This document shows positions 1-6,104 of a stretch of 6,401 nucleotides of DNA, one piece after another. The translations under genes and the position numbers were made by a program. The notes beneath the pieces were generated by a model. It had not been told where the DNA came from, searched no databases, and worked only from the letters and a program-made list of their open reading frames with translations. Each line of letters begins with the position of its first letter. The first letter of the stretch is position 1. This DNA comes from Symbiobacteriaceae bacterium (GTDB lineage Bacteria; Bacillota_E; Symbiobacteriia; Symbiobacteriales; Symbiobacteriaceae). The stretch lies in the NCBI GenBank assembly GCA_027356675.1, contig DAHVXO010000158.1, forward strand, positions 1-6,401, in the 5' to 3' direction.

Positions 1-1
1 C

Positions 2-133
2 CGTGTCGAGCTAGAGGACGCCATGGAAGCGGATATGACCTTTGAAATCCTGATGGGCGACAAAGTTGAGCCCCGCCGAGACTTCATCGAACGGAACGCC
101 CATCTGGTGCAGAACCTTGATACCATCGGTTAG
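2..133 (+). CDS. gyrB: DNA gyrase subunit B, C-terminal end (partial)
   Basis: This is the last 43 codons of gyrB, entering from the left edge and ending at TAG (131-133). The readable tail includes [20 protein letters not shown], the highly conserved TOPRIM-tail ending of bacterial GyrB, where MGD-x-VEPRR-x-FIE-x-NA is nearly invariant. GyrB is the ATPase subunit of the gyrase A2B2 tetramer, which introduces negative supercoils into DNA in the cytoplasm. The ATPase and metal-binding parts lie outside the window. Only 56 bases separate this stop from gyrA and no convincing promoter is seen between them, so the two are probably co-transcribed. The gyrB-gyrA order is typical of the dnaA-dnaN-recF-gyrB-gyrA origin region of Firmicutes. 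The choice against ParE rests on the tail wording and the gyrA neighbour. Confidence 0.96.
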   Translation, partial: RVELEDAMEADMTFEILMGDKVEPRRDFIERNAHLVQNLDTIG

Positions 134-157
134 TGCATACGTTTCACAGCGCTGTTC

Positions 158-172
158 CTGCCGATTCGGCAG
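158..172 (+). repeat. Small inverted repeat just upstream of the gyrA ribosome binding site
   Basis: CTGCCG (158-163) and CGGCAG (167-172) are perfect inverted arms around ATT, giving a 6-bp hairpin in the gyrB-gyrA spacer. It ends three bases before AGGAGG (176-181), and CAGCGCTG at 147-154 is another short palindrome just upstream. No U-tract follows, so it is not a classical terminator. It could tune gyrA translation or protect a processed mRNA end; that role is inference. Confidence 0.45.
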
Positions 173-175
173 CTT

Positions 176-181
176 AGGAGG
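176..181 (+). promoter_or_regulatory. gyrA ribosome binding site
   Basis: A perfect AGGAGG lies 8 bases before GTG at 190. It fixes the GTG as the gyrA start, ahead of any later in-frame ATG. Confidence 0.85.
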
Positions 182-189
182 ATCGCCCC

Positions 190-2637
190 GTGGGAGGAGA
201 TTTCGCTCAGAAGACCCTACCCATCGACATCAAGCAGGAGATGGAAACCCAATACCTGACCTACTCGATGTCCGTCATTGTGGGCCGGGCTCTGCCTGAT
301 GTGCGTGACGGGCTGAAGCCTGTCCAGCGGCGGATCTTATATGCGATGTATGAGGCTGGCAACACAGCTGATAAGGCCTACCGCAAGTCGGCCAAGACAG
401 TCGGTGATGTTCTCGGCCGGTTCCATCCGCACGGGGATTCCGCCGTTTATGACACGATGGTGCGTCTAGCGCAGGACTTTGTCATGCGCAACCCGCTCAT
501 CGACGGACAGGGAAACTTCGGCTCGGTGGACGGCGACCGGGCGGCCGCCATGCGCTACACCGAGGCGCGTCTGTCCAAGGTCGCTGGAGAACTGCTGACA
601 GACATCGAAAAGGACACCGTAGACTTCGGGGACAACTTCGATAATAGCGAGAGAGAGCCCGTTGTGCTTCCCGCGCGGTTCCCGAACCTCCTGGTGAACG
701 GGTCCACCGGCATCGCGGTCGGCATGGCCACCAACATCCCGCCTCACAACCTGGGCGAGGTGATTGACGGCATCGTCATGATGATCGACCGACCAGAAGT
801 GACAATTGACGAGCTGATGACGGTGATCAAGGGCCCGGATTTTCCTACAGGCGCCTTTATTCTCGGTCGGGAGGGCATCAAGCGTGCCTTCCACACCGGC
901 AAGGGCTCCGTTACGATGCGGGCAAAGGCCCAAATTGAGACCATGGCCAATGGCAAGAACCGGATCGCTGTGACCGAGCTGCCGTACAACGTGAATAAGG
1001 CGCGTCTGATCGAGCGCATCGCTGAACTTCACCGGGATAAGAAAGTGGAAGGCATCACCGATTTGCGTGATGAGTCTGACCGCACCGGGATGCGTCTGGT
1101 CGTCGAGCTCCGGCGTGATGCCAACGCAAACGTGGTGCTCAATCAGCTCTACAAGTACACAGCGCTTCAGCAAAACTTCAGCATCAACACGCTTGCTCTG
1201 GTCCATGGCCGGCCGCAAATTCTGAACCTGAAGCAAATGCTGCACTATTACATTTTGCATCAGTTGGAAGTAATCGTGCGGCGGACCCGCTTTGACCTGA
1301 ACAAGGCAGAGGCGCGGGCCCATATTGTCGAAGGACTGCTCAAGGCTCTGGACATCATCGATCAGGTCATTGCAACGATCCGGTCATCGCCCACGACGGA
1401 TGAAGCGCGCACCCGACTCATGCAGAAGTTCGATTTCAGCGAGGTCCAGGCGCAGCACATCCTTGATATGCAACTACGGCGCTTGACGGCTCTGGAGCGA
1501 GAGAAGCTTCAGGACGAGTACAATGAGCTGATGGAGCGCATTTCGTACTACCGGGCGGTGTTGGCGTCGCAGAAGATGCAGTATGACATCATCAAGCAGG
1601 AAATCGGCGAGATCAGGAAGCGCTTTGCCGATCCGCGGCGGTCCCGCATTCTCGTCGAAGAGGGCGAGATTGATGTCGAAGACCTGATCGCTGAGGAAGA
1701 CGTTGTGGTGACCATCTCCCACAGCGGGTACATCAAGCGGGTACCGGTCAGCACCTACCGCTCCCAGCGGCGCGGCGGGCGCGGTATCCAGGGCGCCGGC
1801 ACGAAGGAAGAGGATTTCATCGAGAACCTCTTCATCACGACGACGCACCACTACATGATGTTCTTTACCGACCGGGGACGGGTCTTCCGGATCAAGTGCC
1901 ACGAGATTCCGGAAGCCTCACGCCAGGCACGCGGCACAGCGATGATCAACCTGCTGCAGTTGACGCCGGGCGAGAAGGTCAACACCGTCATCCCCGTGAA
2001 GGACGCTGATCAGGAGGAAAGCTTCCTCTTCTTCGCAACCCGCAACGGAACGGTAAAGAAGACGTCATTGGTTGATTATCAAAACGTCCGTGCGAACGGA
2101 CTGATCGCCATCAAGCTGGATGACGACGATGCACTGATTGGCGTGAAGCTCACCTCTGGCAACGCCGAGATCATCCTGGTCTCCAGCTCCGGGTACGCCA
2201 TTCGCTTCCACGAGGACGAAGTGCGTCCCATCGGGCGAGACACCCGTGGCGTCAAGGGCATCAACCTTGCGTCAGACAATGACCAGGTGATCGGCATGGA
2301 CGTGGTGGATCCGGATGCCGACCTGCTAGTGGTCACCTCCAAGGGCGTTGGGAAGCGGACCCCGCTTTCCGAGTACCCGAGCTACGGGCGCGGCGCCCGG
2401 GGCGTGACGACGATCAAGCTGATTGAGGAAAGACATGGCAACCTGGTGGCTATCAAGACCGTTCTGGAAGGCAACGATTTGGTTCTCGTCAGTGAACAAG
2501 GTGTCCTGATTCGGATGGCGGTTGGGGATATCCGCCGCATCGGACGGAGTACACAGGGCGTTCAGTTGATGAACCTTGATGACAACGACAGGGTCTCTGC
2601 GGTAGCGCAGGTTGTCGCCAAGGACGAGGAAGAGTAG
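190..2637 (+). CDS. gyrA: DNA gyrase subunit A
   Basis: This is a complete 815-residue GyrA, normal length for the family. It is the DNA breakage-reunion subunit of gyrase, the type IIA topoisomerase that adds negative supercoils using ATP hydrolysed by GyrB. The winged-helix and tower region covers about residues 10-490, with the catalytic tyrosine at Y123 in [11 protein letters not shown]. The quinolone-resistance region reads [10 protein letters not shown] (79-88). S84 and D88 are the residues usually found in susceptible enzymes, so no common target mutation is seen. The coiled-coil tower is around 365-480. The C-terminal beta-pinwheel starts near 495, and its GyrA-box QRRGGRG is at 526-532. 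That box marks true gyrase and argues against ParC. The protein ends in an acidic tail, KDEEE. The start is GTG, supported by AGGAGG 8 bases upstream. The gene lies 56 bases after gyrB and a terminator follows directly. Confidence 0.99.
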   Translation: MGGDFAQKTLPIDIKQEMETQYLTYSMSVIVGRALPDVRDGLKPVQRRILYAMYEAGNTADKAYRKSAKTVGDVLGRFHPHGDSAVYDTMVRLAQDFVMRNPLIDGQGNFGSVDGDRAAAMRYTEARLSKVAGELLTDIEKDTVDFGDNFDNSEREPVVLPARFPNLLVNGSTGIAVGMATNIPPHNLGEVIDGIVMMIDRPEVTIDELMTVIKGPDFPTGAFILGREGIKRAFHTGKGSVTMRAKAQIETMANGKNRIAVTELPYNVNKARLIERIAELHRDKKVEGITDLRDESDRTGMRLVVELRRDANANVVLNQLYKYTALQQNFSINTLALVHGRPQILNLKQMLHYYILHQLEVIVRRTRFDLNKAEARAHIVEGLLKALDIIDQVIATIRSSPTTDEARTRLMQKFDFSEVQAQHILDMQLRRLTALEREKLQDEYNELMERISYYRAVLASQKMQYDIIKQEIGEIRKRFADPRRSRILVEEGEIDVEDLIAEEDVVVTISHSGYIKRVPVSTYRSQRRGGRGIQGAGTKEEDFIENLFITTTHHYMMFFTDRGRVFRIKCHEIPEASRQARGTAMINLLQLTPGEKVNTVIPVKDADQEESFLFFATRNGTVKKTSLVDYQNVRANGLIAIKLDDDDALIGVKLTSGNAEIILVSSSGYAIRFHEDEVRPIGRDTRGVKGINLASDNDQVIGMDVVDPDADLLVVTSKGVGKRTPLSEYPSYGRGARGVTTIKLIEERHGNLVAIKTVLEGNDLVLVSEQGVLIRMAVGDIRRIGRSTQGVQLMNLDDNDRVSAVAQVVAKDEEE

Positions 2638-2643
2638 GGACGG

Positions 2644-2680
2644 GCCCCCCGGCGCAGGCAGCGCTGGGGGGCTTCTTGAT
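2644..2680 (+). terminator. Intrinsic terminator after gyrA
   Basis: GCCCCCC (2644-2650) pairs perfectly with GGGGGGC (2666-2672). The inner arms GGCGC and GCGCT continue the stem with one G-U pair, giving about 12 bp around the loop AGGCA (2656-2660). The tail TTCTTGATT is only moderately T-rich, but the stem is very GC-rich. It begins 6 bases after the gyrA stop and separates the gyrase unit from pdxST. Confidence 0.88.
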
Positions 2681-2704
2681 TGAATTGGATGTCTCATGCC
2701 TGGG

Positions 2705-2726
2705 GCGATTGGATGAATCCAATCGC
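2705..2726 (+). promoter_or_regulatory. Perfect palindrome upstream of the pdxS promoter, candidate operator
   Basis: GCGATTGGAT (2705-2714) and ATCCAATCGC (2717-2726) are perfect inverted arms separated by GA. With so tight a loop it is more likely a dimer-binding DNA site than an RNA hairpin. It ends 16 bases before the proposed -35 box, an activator-like position. The half-site TTGGATG also occurs alone at 2685-2691 and 2736-2742, the latter touching the -35 box. PdxR regulators of the MocR family are known to control pdxST in several Gram-positive bacteria. Assigning this site to such a protein is inference, since no pdxR gene is in the window. Confidence 0.5.
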
Positions 2727-2742
2727 GACAACAGCTTGGATG

Positions 2743-2771
2743 TTTACAGTCACACCCGGCCAATCTAGGAT
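2743..2771 (+). promoter_or_regulatory. Candidate sigma-A promoter for pdxST
   Basis: TTTACA (2743-2748, one mismatch to TTGACA) is followed after exactly 17 bases by TAGGAT (2766-2771, four of six matches to TATAAT). The predicted start is near 2778, leaving a leader of about 29 bases before the pdxS GTG. Being downstream of the gyrA terminator, it would make pdxST an independent unit. The -10 is imperfect, so confidence is moderate. Confidence 0.55.
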
Positions 2772-2806
2772 GAGGAGTATAGATTTGACGATGGGGGTGG
2801 CCGGTT

Positions 2807-3691
2807 GTGAGCGAACAGGGAACTTGGAAGGTAAAGGCTGGGCTGGCGGAGATGCTGAAGGGCGGCGTCATCATGGACGTCGTTACACCTGAGCAGGCAA
2901 TCATCGCTGAAAAGGCCGGTGCCGTGGCTGTGATGGCGCTGGAACGCGTACCGGCGGATATTCGGGCGACTGGCGGCGTGGCACGCATGAGCGACCCAAA
3001 GCTGGTAAAGGGCATTATGGCGGCCGTAACGATTCCAGTCATGGCGAAGTGCCGAATCGGTCATTTCGTGGAAGCCCAGATTCTCCAGTCGCTTGGGGTT
3101 GACTACATCGACGAGTCGGAGGTGCTGACGCCCGTCGACGACCAGTATCACGTGGACAAGCACCAGTTCAAGGTGCCGTTCGTGTGCGGTGCACGCAACT
3201 TGGGCGAGGCGCTTCGGCGTATCGGTGAGGGTGCTGCCATGATTCGGACCAAGGGCGAGCCCGGCACCGGCAACGTGGTGGAGGCCGTCCGGCACATGCG
3301 CCAAATCAGTGCCGACATTCGCAAGGTTGTTGCCTCGCCGGATGATGAGTTGATGTCCGTGGCCAAGGAGTTGGGTGCGCCTTACGAGCTCGTGCGGGAA
3401 GTGAAGCGGCTGGGCCGCCTGCCCGTGGTCAATTTTAGCGCCGGTGGGATCGCTACGCCCGCTGACGCCGCGCTTATGATGCAACTGGGCGCCGAGGCGA
3501 TCTTCGTGGGGTCGGGCATTTTCAAGTCGGGCGATCCCGAGCGCAGAGCGCGGGCCATTGTGCTGGCTGCTGCTCACCACACGGATGCCAAGCTCCTCGC
3601 TGACGTCTCCGAGGACCTCGGTGAGCCCATGGTTGGGATCAACCTGGACACCCTGAAGGAAGAGGAGAAAATGGCTCCTCGGGGGTGGTAA
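2807..3691 (+). CDS. pdxS: Pyridoxal 5'-phosphate synthase, synthase subunit PdxS
   Basis: This complete 294-residue protein has the usual PdxS/SNZ length. It is the (beta/alpha)8-barrel subunit of the DXP-independent vitamin B6 pathway. It makes PLP in the cytoplasm from ribose 5-phosphate, glyceraldehyde 3-phosphate and ammonia supplied by PdxT. Visible family signatures are GGVIMDV (19-25, with D24), [13 protein letters not shown] (41-53), VARM (58-61), IPVMAK (76-81), [12 protein letters not shown] (98-109), [10 protein letters not shown] (147-156), [20 protein letters not shown] and VGSGIFKS. The two lysines that carry covalent intermediates in this family are K81 and K149. The C-terminus RGW is also typical. 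The start is GTG with GGGGGTG at 2793-2799 as ribosome binding site. The stop is one base before pdxT, so the two are translationally coupled and encode one PdxS12-PdxT12 complex. Confidence 0.99.
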   Translation: MSEQGTWKVKAGLAEMLKGGVIMDVVTPEQAIIAEKAGAVAVMALERVPADIRATGGVARMSDPKLVKGIMAAVTIPVMAKCRIGHFVEAQILQSLGVDYIDESEVLTPVDDQYHVDKHQFKVPFVCGARNLGEALRRIGEGAAMIRTKGEPGTGNVVEAVRHMRQISADIRKVVASPDDELMSVAKELGAPYELVREVKRLGRLPVVNFSAGGIATPADAALMMQLGAEAIFVGSGIFKSGDPERRARAIVLAAAHHTDAKLLADVSEDLGEPMVGINLDTLKEEEKMAPRGW

Positions 3692-3692
3692 G

Positions 3693-4289
3693 GTGGCGGT
3701 CCATCGCTTCGGTGTTTTGGCCCTCCAAGGTGCAGTGCCCGAGCATTTGCGGGCCCTGGCAGCCGTAGGAGTGGAGCCGGTCGCAGTCAAGTGGCCCGAG
3801 GACCTTGATGGTCTGACGGGCTTGATCCTACCCGGCGGTGAAAGCACGACCATCGGTGACTTGATGGATTATTACGGCCTGACAGAAGCGATCAAGGCAT
3901 TTGCCCGCTCCGGCGGGGCCTGCTATGGCACCTGCGCCGGCGCCATCCTGATGGCCACCGAGATCCACGGAGGGAAGCCGGGCCAGCCCCGGCTCGGGAT
4001 CATTCCGATGACGATTCAGCGTAATGGGTTTGGACGGCAGGTAGACTCCTGTGAGGTGCCGCTACATGTACCGGCCATCGGCGCTGCCCCTTTCCATACG
4101 GTCTTTATCCGGGCCCCGTATATCGCGGCGGTCACTGATGGTGTGGAGGTCCTTGCCACCTACCAGGACAAGATCGTGGCGGTGCGCTATGGACGCCATC
4201 TCGCCACAGCCTTCCACCCTGAGTTGACGGATGACCGGCGGATCCACAGATTGTTCGTGGAGACTGCGCTACAGACGGTCCTCCGCTAA
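3693..4289 (+). CDS. pdxT: Pyridoxal 5'-phosphate synthase, glutaminase subunit PdxT
   Basis: This complete 198-residue protein has normal PdxT length. It is a class I (triad-type) glutamine amidotransferase that releases ammonia from glutamine and channels it into PdxS. The N-terminal strand FGVLALQGAVPEHL is characteristic. The oxyanion segment PGGEST spans 47-52. The nucleophile is C81 in YGTCAGAI, and the triad is completed by H175 and E177 in FHPEL. RNGFGRQVDSCE (110-121) corresponds to the conserved RNSFGRQ-type segment. All catalytic residues are present, so it should be active. The GTG start is one base after the pdxS stop. Its Shine-Dalgarno-like GGGGGTGG (3681-3688) lies inside the last pdxS codons, which implies coupled translation. 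A strong terminator follows directly. Confidence 0.98.
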   Translation: MAVHRFGVLALQGAVPEHLRALAAVGVEPVAVKWPEDLDGLTGLILPGGESTTIGDLMDYYGLTEAIKAFARSGGACYGTCAGAILMATEIHGGKPGQPRLGIIPMTIQRNGFGRQVDSCEVPLHVPAIGAAPFHTVFIRAPYIAAVTDGVEVLATYQDKIVAVRYGRHLATAFHPELTDDRRIHRLFVETALQTVLR

Positions 4290-4295
4290 AGCGAA

Positions 4296-4327
4296 GGGCT
4301 GGCCCCCGCCAGGGGCCAGCCCTTTTT
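4296..4327. terminator. Shared terminator between pdxT and the convergent pilin-like gene
   Basis: GGGCTGGCCCC (4296-4306) and GGGGCCAGCCC (4312-4322) form a perfect 11-bp stem with loop CGCCA. On the plus strand TTTTT (4323-4327) follows, a textbook intrinsic terminator 6 bases after the pdxT stop. On the minus strand the tail reads TTCGCTTTAGC, partly T-rich, so it may also stop the convergent transcript. The minus-strand stop codon (4328-4326) overlaps the plus-strand T-tract. Confidence 0.92.
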
Positions 4328-4913
4328 AGTTGGCCAGCAGGTCGCAGTCGACAACGGCGTCGGGGAGACAACTCTGCCGGTAAAACGCCAGTTGGCGCGG
4401 CACCAGGGGGTCCGGCAAGGGCCCAGCATCGTCATCTGTATACAGGGTCAGCCCCCAAGAATCGTACACATACCAGCCCCAGGCCCGTTGGGCGAACGGG
4501 TGTCGACCGCGGGGGAGCGCCCCGCCACGCCGCAGCTGGTAATCCGGCCCGGGCGGGTTCCCCGGGTTGCCAAGCACGAAGTGGTGGGCGCGCTTTCCGC
4601 TGCGGTTGTCGTCGACCGCGTAGAAGTAATAGACACGGCTGGTGGGAGAAATGAAGGTTGTGCTGCCGCGCAGATACCCCTGCTTCACCAGGTCGCCCAA
4701 CTTGTTGGGATAGGCGCCGTGGTCGAGGTAGTGGCGTTCCAGGGCGTCCTGGATTGTGCGCAGGTCCTTATTGCTGCGCGCCTGTCGGGTGCTATTGATG
4801 GCGTCGCGTAGGTTTGGGACTGCCAACATGGTGACCAGCGCCACAAGGGAGACCGCGACCAGCACCTCGACCAAAGTAAACCCCTGGTAATCCCGGCTTC
4901 GCCTCACGCCCAA
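4326..4913 (-). CDS. Type IV pilin-like / pseudopilin protein (downstream paralog)
   Basis: This 195-residue protein has a class III (prepilin) signal. A short basic leader, MGVRRSRDYQG, ends at G11, followed by FTLVEVLVAVSLVALVTML. Prepilin peptidase should cut between G11 and F12, leaving glutamate at +5 (E16). Residues 12-33 form the membrane and assembly helix. The globular part contains LRTIQDALERHYLDHGAYP (51-69), which resembles the YP..L..L pattern of GspG/PulG-type pseudopilins. YYFYAVDD-x-x-SGK (95-107) and a C-terminal cysteine pair (C182, C190) follow. It is clearly homologous to the gene just upstream (5644-5018). The start is TTG at 4913-4911, with GGAGGAAGG ending just ahead; the in-frame GTG two codons later would be too far from it. 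The partner system is unknown: no secretion ATPase, platform protein or peptidase gene is visible. A DNA-uptake, secretion or surface-filament role is possible. Confidence 0.85.
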   Translation of the reverse strand: MGVRRSRDYQGFTLVEVLVAVSLVALVTMLAVPNLRDAINSTRQARSNKDLRTIQDALERHYLDHGAYPNKLGDLVKQGYLRGSTTFISPTSRVYYFYAVDDNRSGKRAHHFVLGNPGNPPGPDYQLRRGGALPRGRHPFAQRAWGWYVYDSWGLTLYTDDDAGPLPDPLVPRQLAFYRQSCLPDAVVDCDLLAN

Positions 4914-4927
4914 TTCGCCTTCCTCCA

Positions 4928-4999
4928 GGTCAGTCTATCCGGGAAGATTGGCCGTGGTCTGCAAAATGGCCTGTTCCCTACCAGACAAGATGACTGACC
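4928..4999 (-). repeat. Inverted repeat spanning the spacer between the two pilin-like genes
   Basis: GGTCAGTC (4928-4935) and GACTGACC (4992-4999) are perfect 8-base inverted arms enclosing 56 bases. In the minus-strand mRNA this would be a long-range stem. Its second arm ends one base before GGAGGA (4926-4921), the ribosome binding site of the downstream pilin-like gene. A weaker inner pairing, GTCTG with CAGAC, is also possible. A role in setting the ratio of the two proteins is inference. Nothing else coding is seen in the 104-base spacer. Confidence 0.35.
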
Positions 5000-5017
5000 A
5001 GGGCTGACCGGTGAGAC

Positions 5018-5644
5018 CTACGATTCTGTCCGCAGGTCGCACCCGGCGTTTACGGCGAGTGCGGACTCCTGAACCAGGCCGCAGGAGCTGCGGAACGAGC
5101 GCAGCGTCGCGTGACCCCGCGAGACCAGGAGCGATCCCGTTACGTTCAGATCCGCGTCCACATAGAAGCTCCAGGCGCGCTCTTTCGGATTGCGCCCGCA
5201 CGGCAACGGGACGGCGGCATCCGACGCGAGAAGTGGTGTCCGGCTCGTCGACCCGGTGCAGCTGGCTTTAGGTCCAGGGTCACCAAGTCCATACGCCATT
5301 GCCTTGCCACTATCCGAGTCGTCCACCGCGTAAAAGTAGTAATTGCGGCGCTTAAGGCTGCTCCATGGGGACGCGAACTGCGTGTTGGCTTTGATGTACC
5401 CTTCCTTGATCAGTGCGTTCAGCCGGTCAGGATAATATGCGTGGTCTGTTCGGTACCGCTCCAAACCGACCTCGATGGTACGCAGCTCATCGCGGCTGCG
5501 GGCCCAGCGAGCCCGGTCCACGACGTTATCAAACACCTGCAGGCCGATGAGCGAAAGAACCACAACAATGACCGCCACGCCCAACAACTCGACCAGCGTG
5601 AACCCGGACTCCGTCGCAGTCGACCGTACTAACCAGCGGAACAA
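5018..5644 (-). CDS. Type IV pilin-like / pseudopilin protein (upstream paralog)
   Basis: This 208-residue protein opens with leader MFRWLVRSTATESG, followed by FTLVELLGVAVIVVVLSL. Prepilin peptidase cleavage is predicted between G14 and F15, with E19 as the conserved +5 glutamate and a membrane helix at about 15-38. The globular part has ELRTIEVGLERYRTDHAYYP (53-72), then LIKEGYI, NYYFYAVDD-x-DSGK (101-114) and ERAWSFYVD (155-163). It has four cysteines (C129, C149, C188, C202), against two in its paralog. The shared blocks LRTI, YYFYAVDD and SGK show the two arose by duplication. The start is TTG (5644-5642), supported by GGAGG at 5656-5652 with 7 bases between. It is probably first in a two-gene unit, with the second gene 104 bases downstream. 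It could be a minor pilin or a GspG/GspH-type pseudopilin; the exact class cannot be told from here. Confidence 0.86.
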   Translation of the reverse strand: MFRWLVRSTATESGFTLVELLGVAVIVVVLSLIGLQVFDNVVDRARWARSRDELRTIEVGLERYRTDHAYYPDRLNALIKEGYIKANTQFASPWSSLKRRNYYFYAVDDSDSGKAMAYGLGDPGPKASCTGSTSRTPLLASDAAVPLPCGRNPKERAWSFYVDADLNVTGSLLVSRGHATLRSFRSSCGLVQESALAVNAGCDLRTES

Positions 5645-5651
5645 ACCAACA

Positions 5652-5656
5652 CCTCC
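5652..5656 (-). promoter_or_regulatory. Ribosome binding site deciding the TTG start of the upstream pilin-like gene
   Basis: Reading on the minus strand, GGAGG (5656-5652) is 7 bases before TTG at 5644. No ATG or GTG is comparably placed ahead of the prepilin leader, so TTG is the best start. Confidence 0.75.
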
Positions 5657-5721
5657 GAATTTCCAAAAAATGTCATCCAGTTACCGATAGGTTAGCCCTT
5701 TCGACTTGAATCACCTGCTGG

Positions 5722-5750
5722 AATTTACCTGACAGCGAAAAAAATGTCCG
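5722..5750 (-). promoter_or_regulatory. Candidate promoter for the pilin-like pair
   Basis: On the minus strand CGGACA (5750-5745) is followed, after a 17-base spacer that starts with seven T, by TAAATT (5727-5722). Each box matches four of six consensus bases. The predicted start, near 5715, gives a leader of about 70 bases. It faces away from the T-box promoter, making 5722-5812 a divergent control region. The boxes are weak, so this is tentative. Confidence 0.35.
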
Positions 5751-5760
5751 CCTCCCCGCA

Positions 5761-5775
5761 TCAGAAAAAATCTGA
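5761..5775 (+). promoter_or_regulatory. A-tract inverted repeat upstream of the T-box promoter, possible UP element
   Basis: TCAGA (5761-5765) and TCTGA (5771-5775) are perfect inverted arms around AAAAA. The A-tract is centred about 52 bases before the predicted T-box transcript start, where RNA polymerase alpha subunits contact UP elements. Together with the A-tracts at 5665-5670 and 5738-5744 it makes this spacer strikingly AT-rich for the window. Confidence 0.4.
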
Positions 5776-5782
5776 AAGCCTC

Positions 5783-5812
5783 TTGCGTTTCGCCTGTGGG
5801 GGGTGCTATAAT
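5783..5812 (+). promoter_or_regulatory. Sigma-A promoter with extended -10 for the T-box operon
   Basis: TTGCGT (5783-5788) and a perfect TATAAT (5807-5812) are 18 bases apart. TGC directly before TATAAT (5804-5806) supplies an extended -10. The predicted start is near 5819, just before the T-box Stem I. This is the best promoter in the window. Confidence 0.85.
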
Positions 5813-5819
5813 CCGGTCT

Positions 5820-6061
5820 AATATCAGCCCAACGATGGGGACAGTAGCCTGAGATGGACCGTAGAGAGCCGGCGGTTGGTGCAAGCCGGTGTCCACCTCG
5901 ACGAATCCACCCCTGAGGGTCCGGGGAGAACCCGGTCGGGTCCGGCCCGATACAGCCGGTCAAAAGCGGGCTGCTGGCTTTGCCGGCGTCAACGTCTGGG
6001 TGGCACCACGGGAAGACACACTCCCGTCCCTGACCTTATCAGGGACGGGAGTCTTCTTTTT
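5820..6061 (+). promoter_or_regulatory. Serine T-box riboswitch: sensor region and first terminator switch
   Basis: This leader senses uncharged tRNA-Ser. Stem I closes with GGGG (5837-5840) on CCCC (5910-5913). The specifier-loop 5' side is AGTAG (5843-5847). The upper stem pairs GAG-A-TGGAC (5851-5859) with GTCCA-C-CTC (5891-5899), with one mismatch. AGAGAG and the CCGGC/GCCGG distal stem (5869-5873 with 5885-5889), capped by a GGTGCAAG-type loop, match the conserved apical T-loop module. The specifier codon is TCC (5906-5908) followed by A, read by tRNA-Ser(GGA). Stem II is CCGGG/CCCGG (5921-5935). Stem IIA is TCGGG/CCCGA (5936-5950), and its loop CCGG can pair with CCGG at 5956-5959 as the IIA/B pseudoknot. 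Stem III is GCTGGC/GCCGGC (5973-5987). The T-box GGGTGGCACCACGGG (5998-6012) forms the first antiterminator. Uncharged tRNA pairing with UGGC favours readthrough; the C matches the G discriminator of bacterial tRNA-Ser. Confidence 0.95.
6020..6061 (+). terminator. First T-box terminator
   Basis: ACTCCCGTCCCTGA (6020-6033) pairs perfectly with TCAGGGACGGGAGT (6039-6052), a 14-bp stem with loop CCTTA, followed by TTCTTTTT (6054-6061). Its 5' arm overlaps the first antiterminator, in which ACGGG (6008-6012) pairs with CCCGT (6023-6027) and GGG (5998-6000) with CCC (6028-6030). The two folds are therefore mutually exclusive. Confidence 0.96.
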
Positions 6062-6104
6062 CAGGGCTGCACCAGGCTGGGCGGTGGTAATGGGCACAGT
6101 CAAA

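Noticed and set aside
66..299. 77-codon plus-strand frame spanning the gyrB end and gyrA start
   Set aside because: It overlaps both real genes in another frame and has no homologous look.
466..1323. Long open frame on the minus strand inside gyrA (285 codons)
   Set aside because: It is antisense to a fully conserved stretch of gyrA, has no recognisable motif, and arises from GC-rich codon bias.
2778..2784. TATAGAT as an alternative -10 box for pdxS
   Set aside because: The bases 17 upstream (CCCGGC region) have no -35 resemblance, whereas TTTACA-17-TAGGAT is properly spaced.
2765..3853. 362-codon open frame on the minus strand across pdxS and the start of pdxT
   Set aside because: It is the antisense shadow of two certain genes. 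The conceptual protein is low in recognisable structure and rich in His, Arg and Pro, and no ribosome site supports it.
4392..4811. 139-codon plus-strand frame opposite the downstream pilin-like gene
   Set aside because: The minus strand carries a clear prepilin signal and a homolog next door; the plus frame has neither motif nor ribosome site.
4928..5017. Frameshifted extension of the upstream pilin-like gene into the spacer
   Set aside because: A different minus-strand frame stays open there, but the in-frame protein already ends normally after its C-terminal cysteine pair, as does its paralog. There is no sign of a broken gene.
5665..5715. Possible cyclic-di-GMP-I riboswitch in the leader of the pilin-like pair (minus strand, GGGCTAACC near 5702-5694)
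   Set aside because: GGGCTAACC recalls the GGGCAAACC start of that motif and such riboswitches are known before pilin genes. However, the GACGCAAAGCC segment and the second receptor half are absent, and the remaining leader is too short. A covariance-model scan (RF01051) would settle it.
6062..6104. A second full Stem I for the second T-box module
   Set aside because: A Stem I needs roughly 80-100 bases with a specifier loop and an AGAGAG/GGUG apical module. Only 43 bases are available and none of these elements is present.
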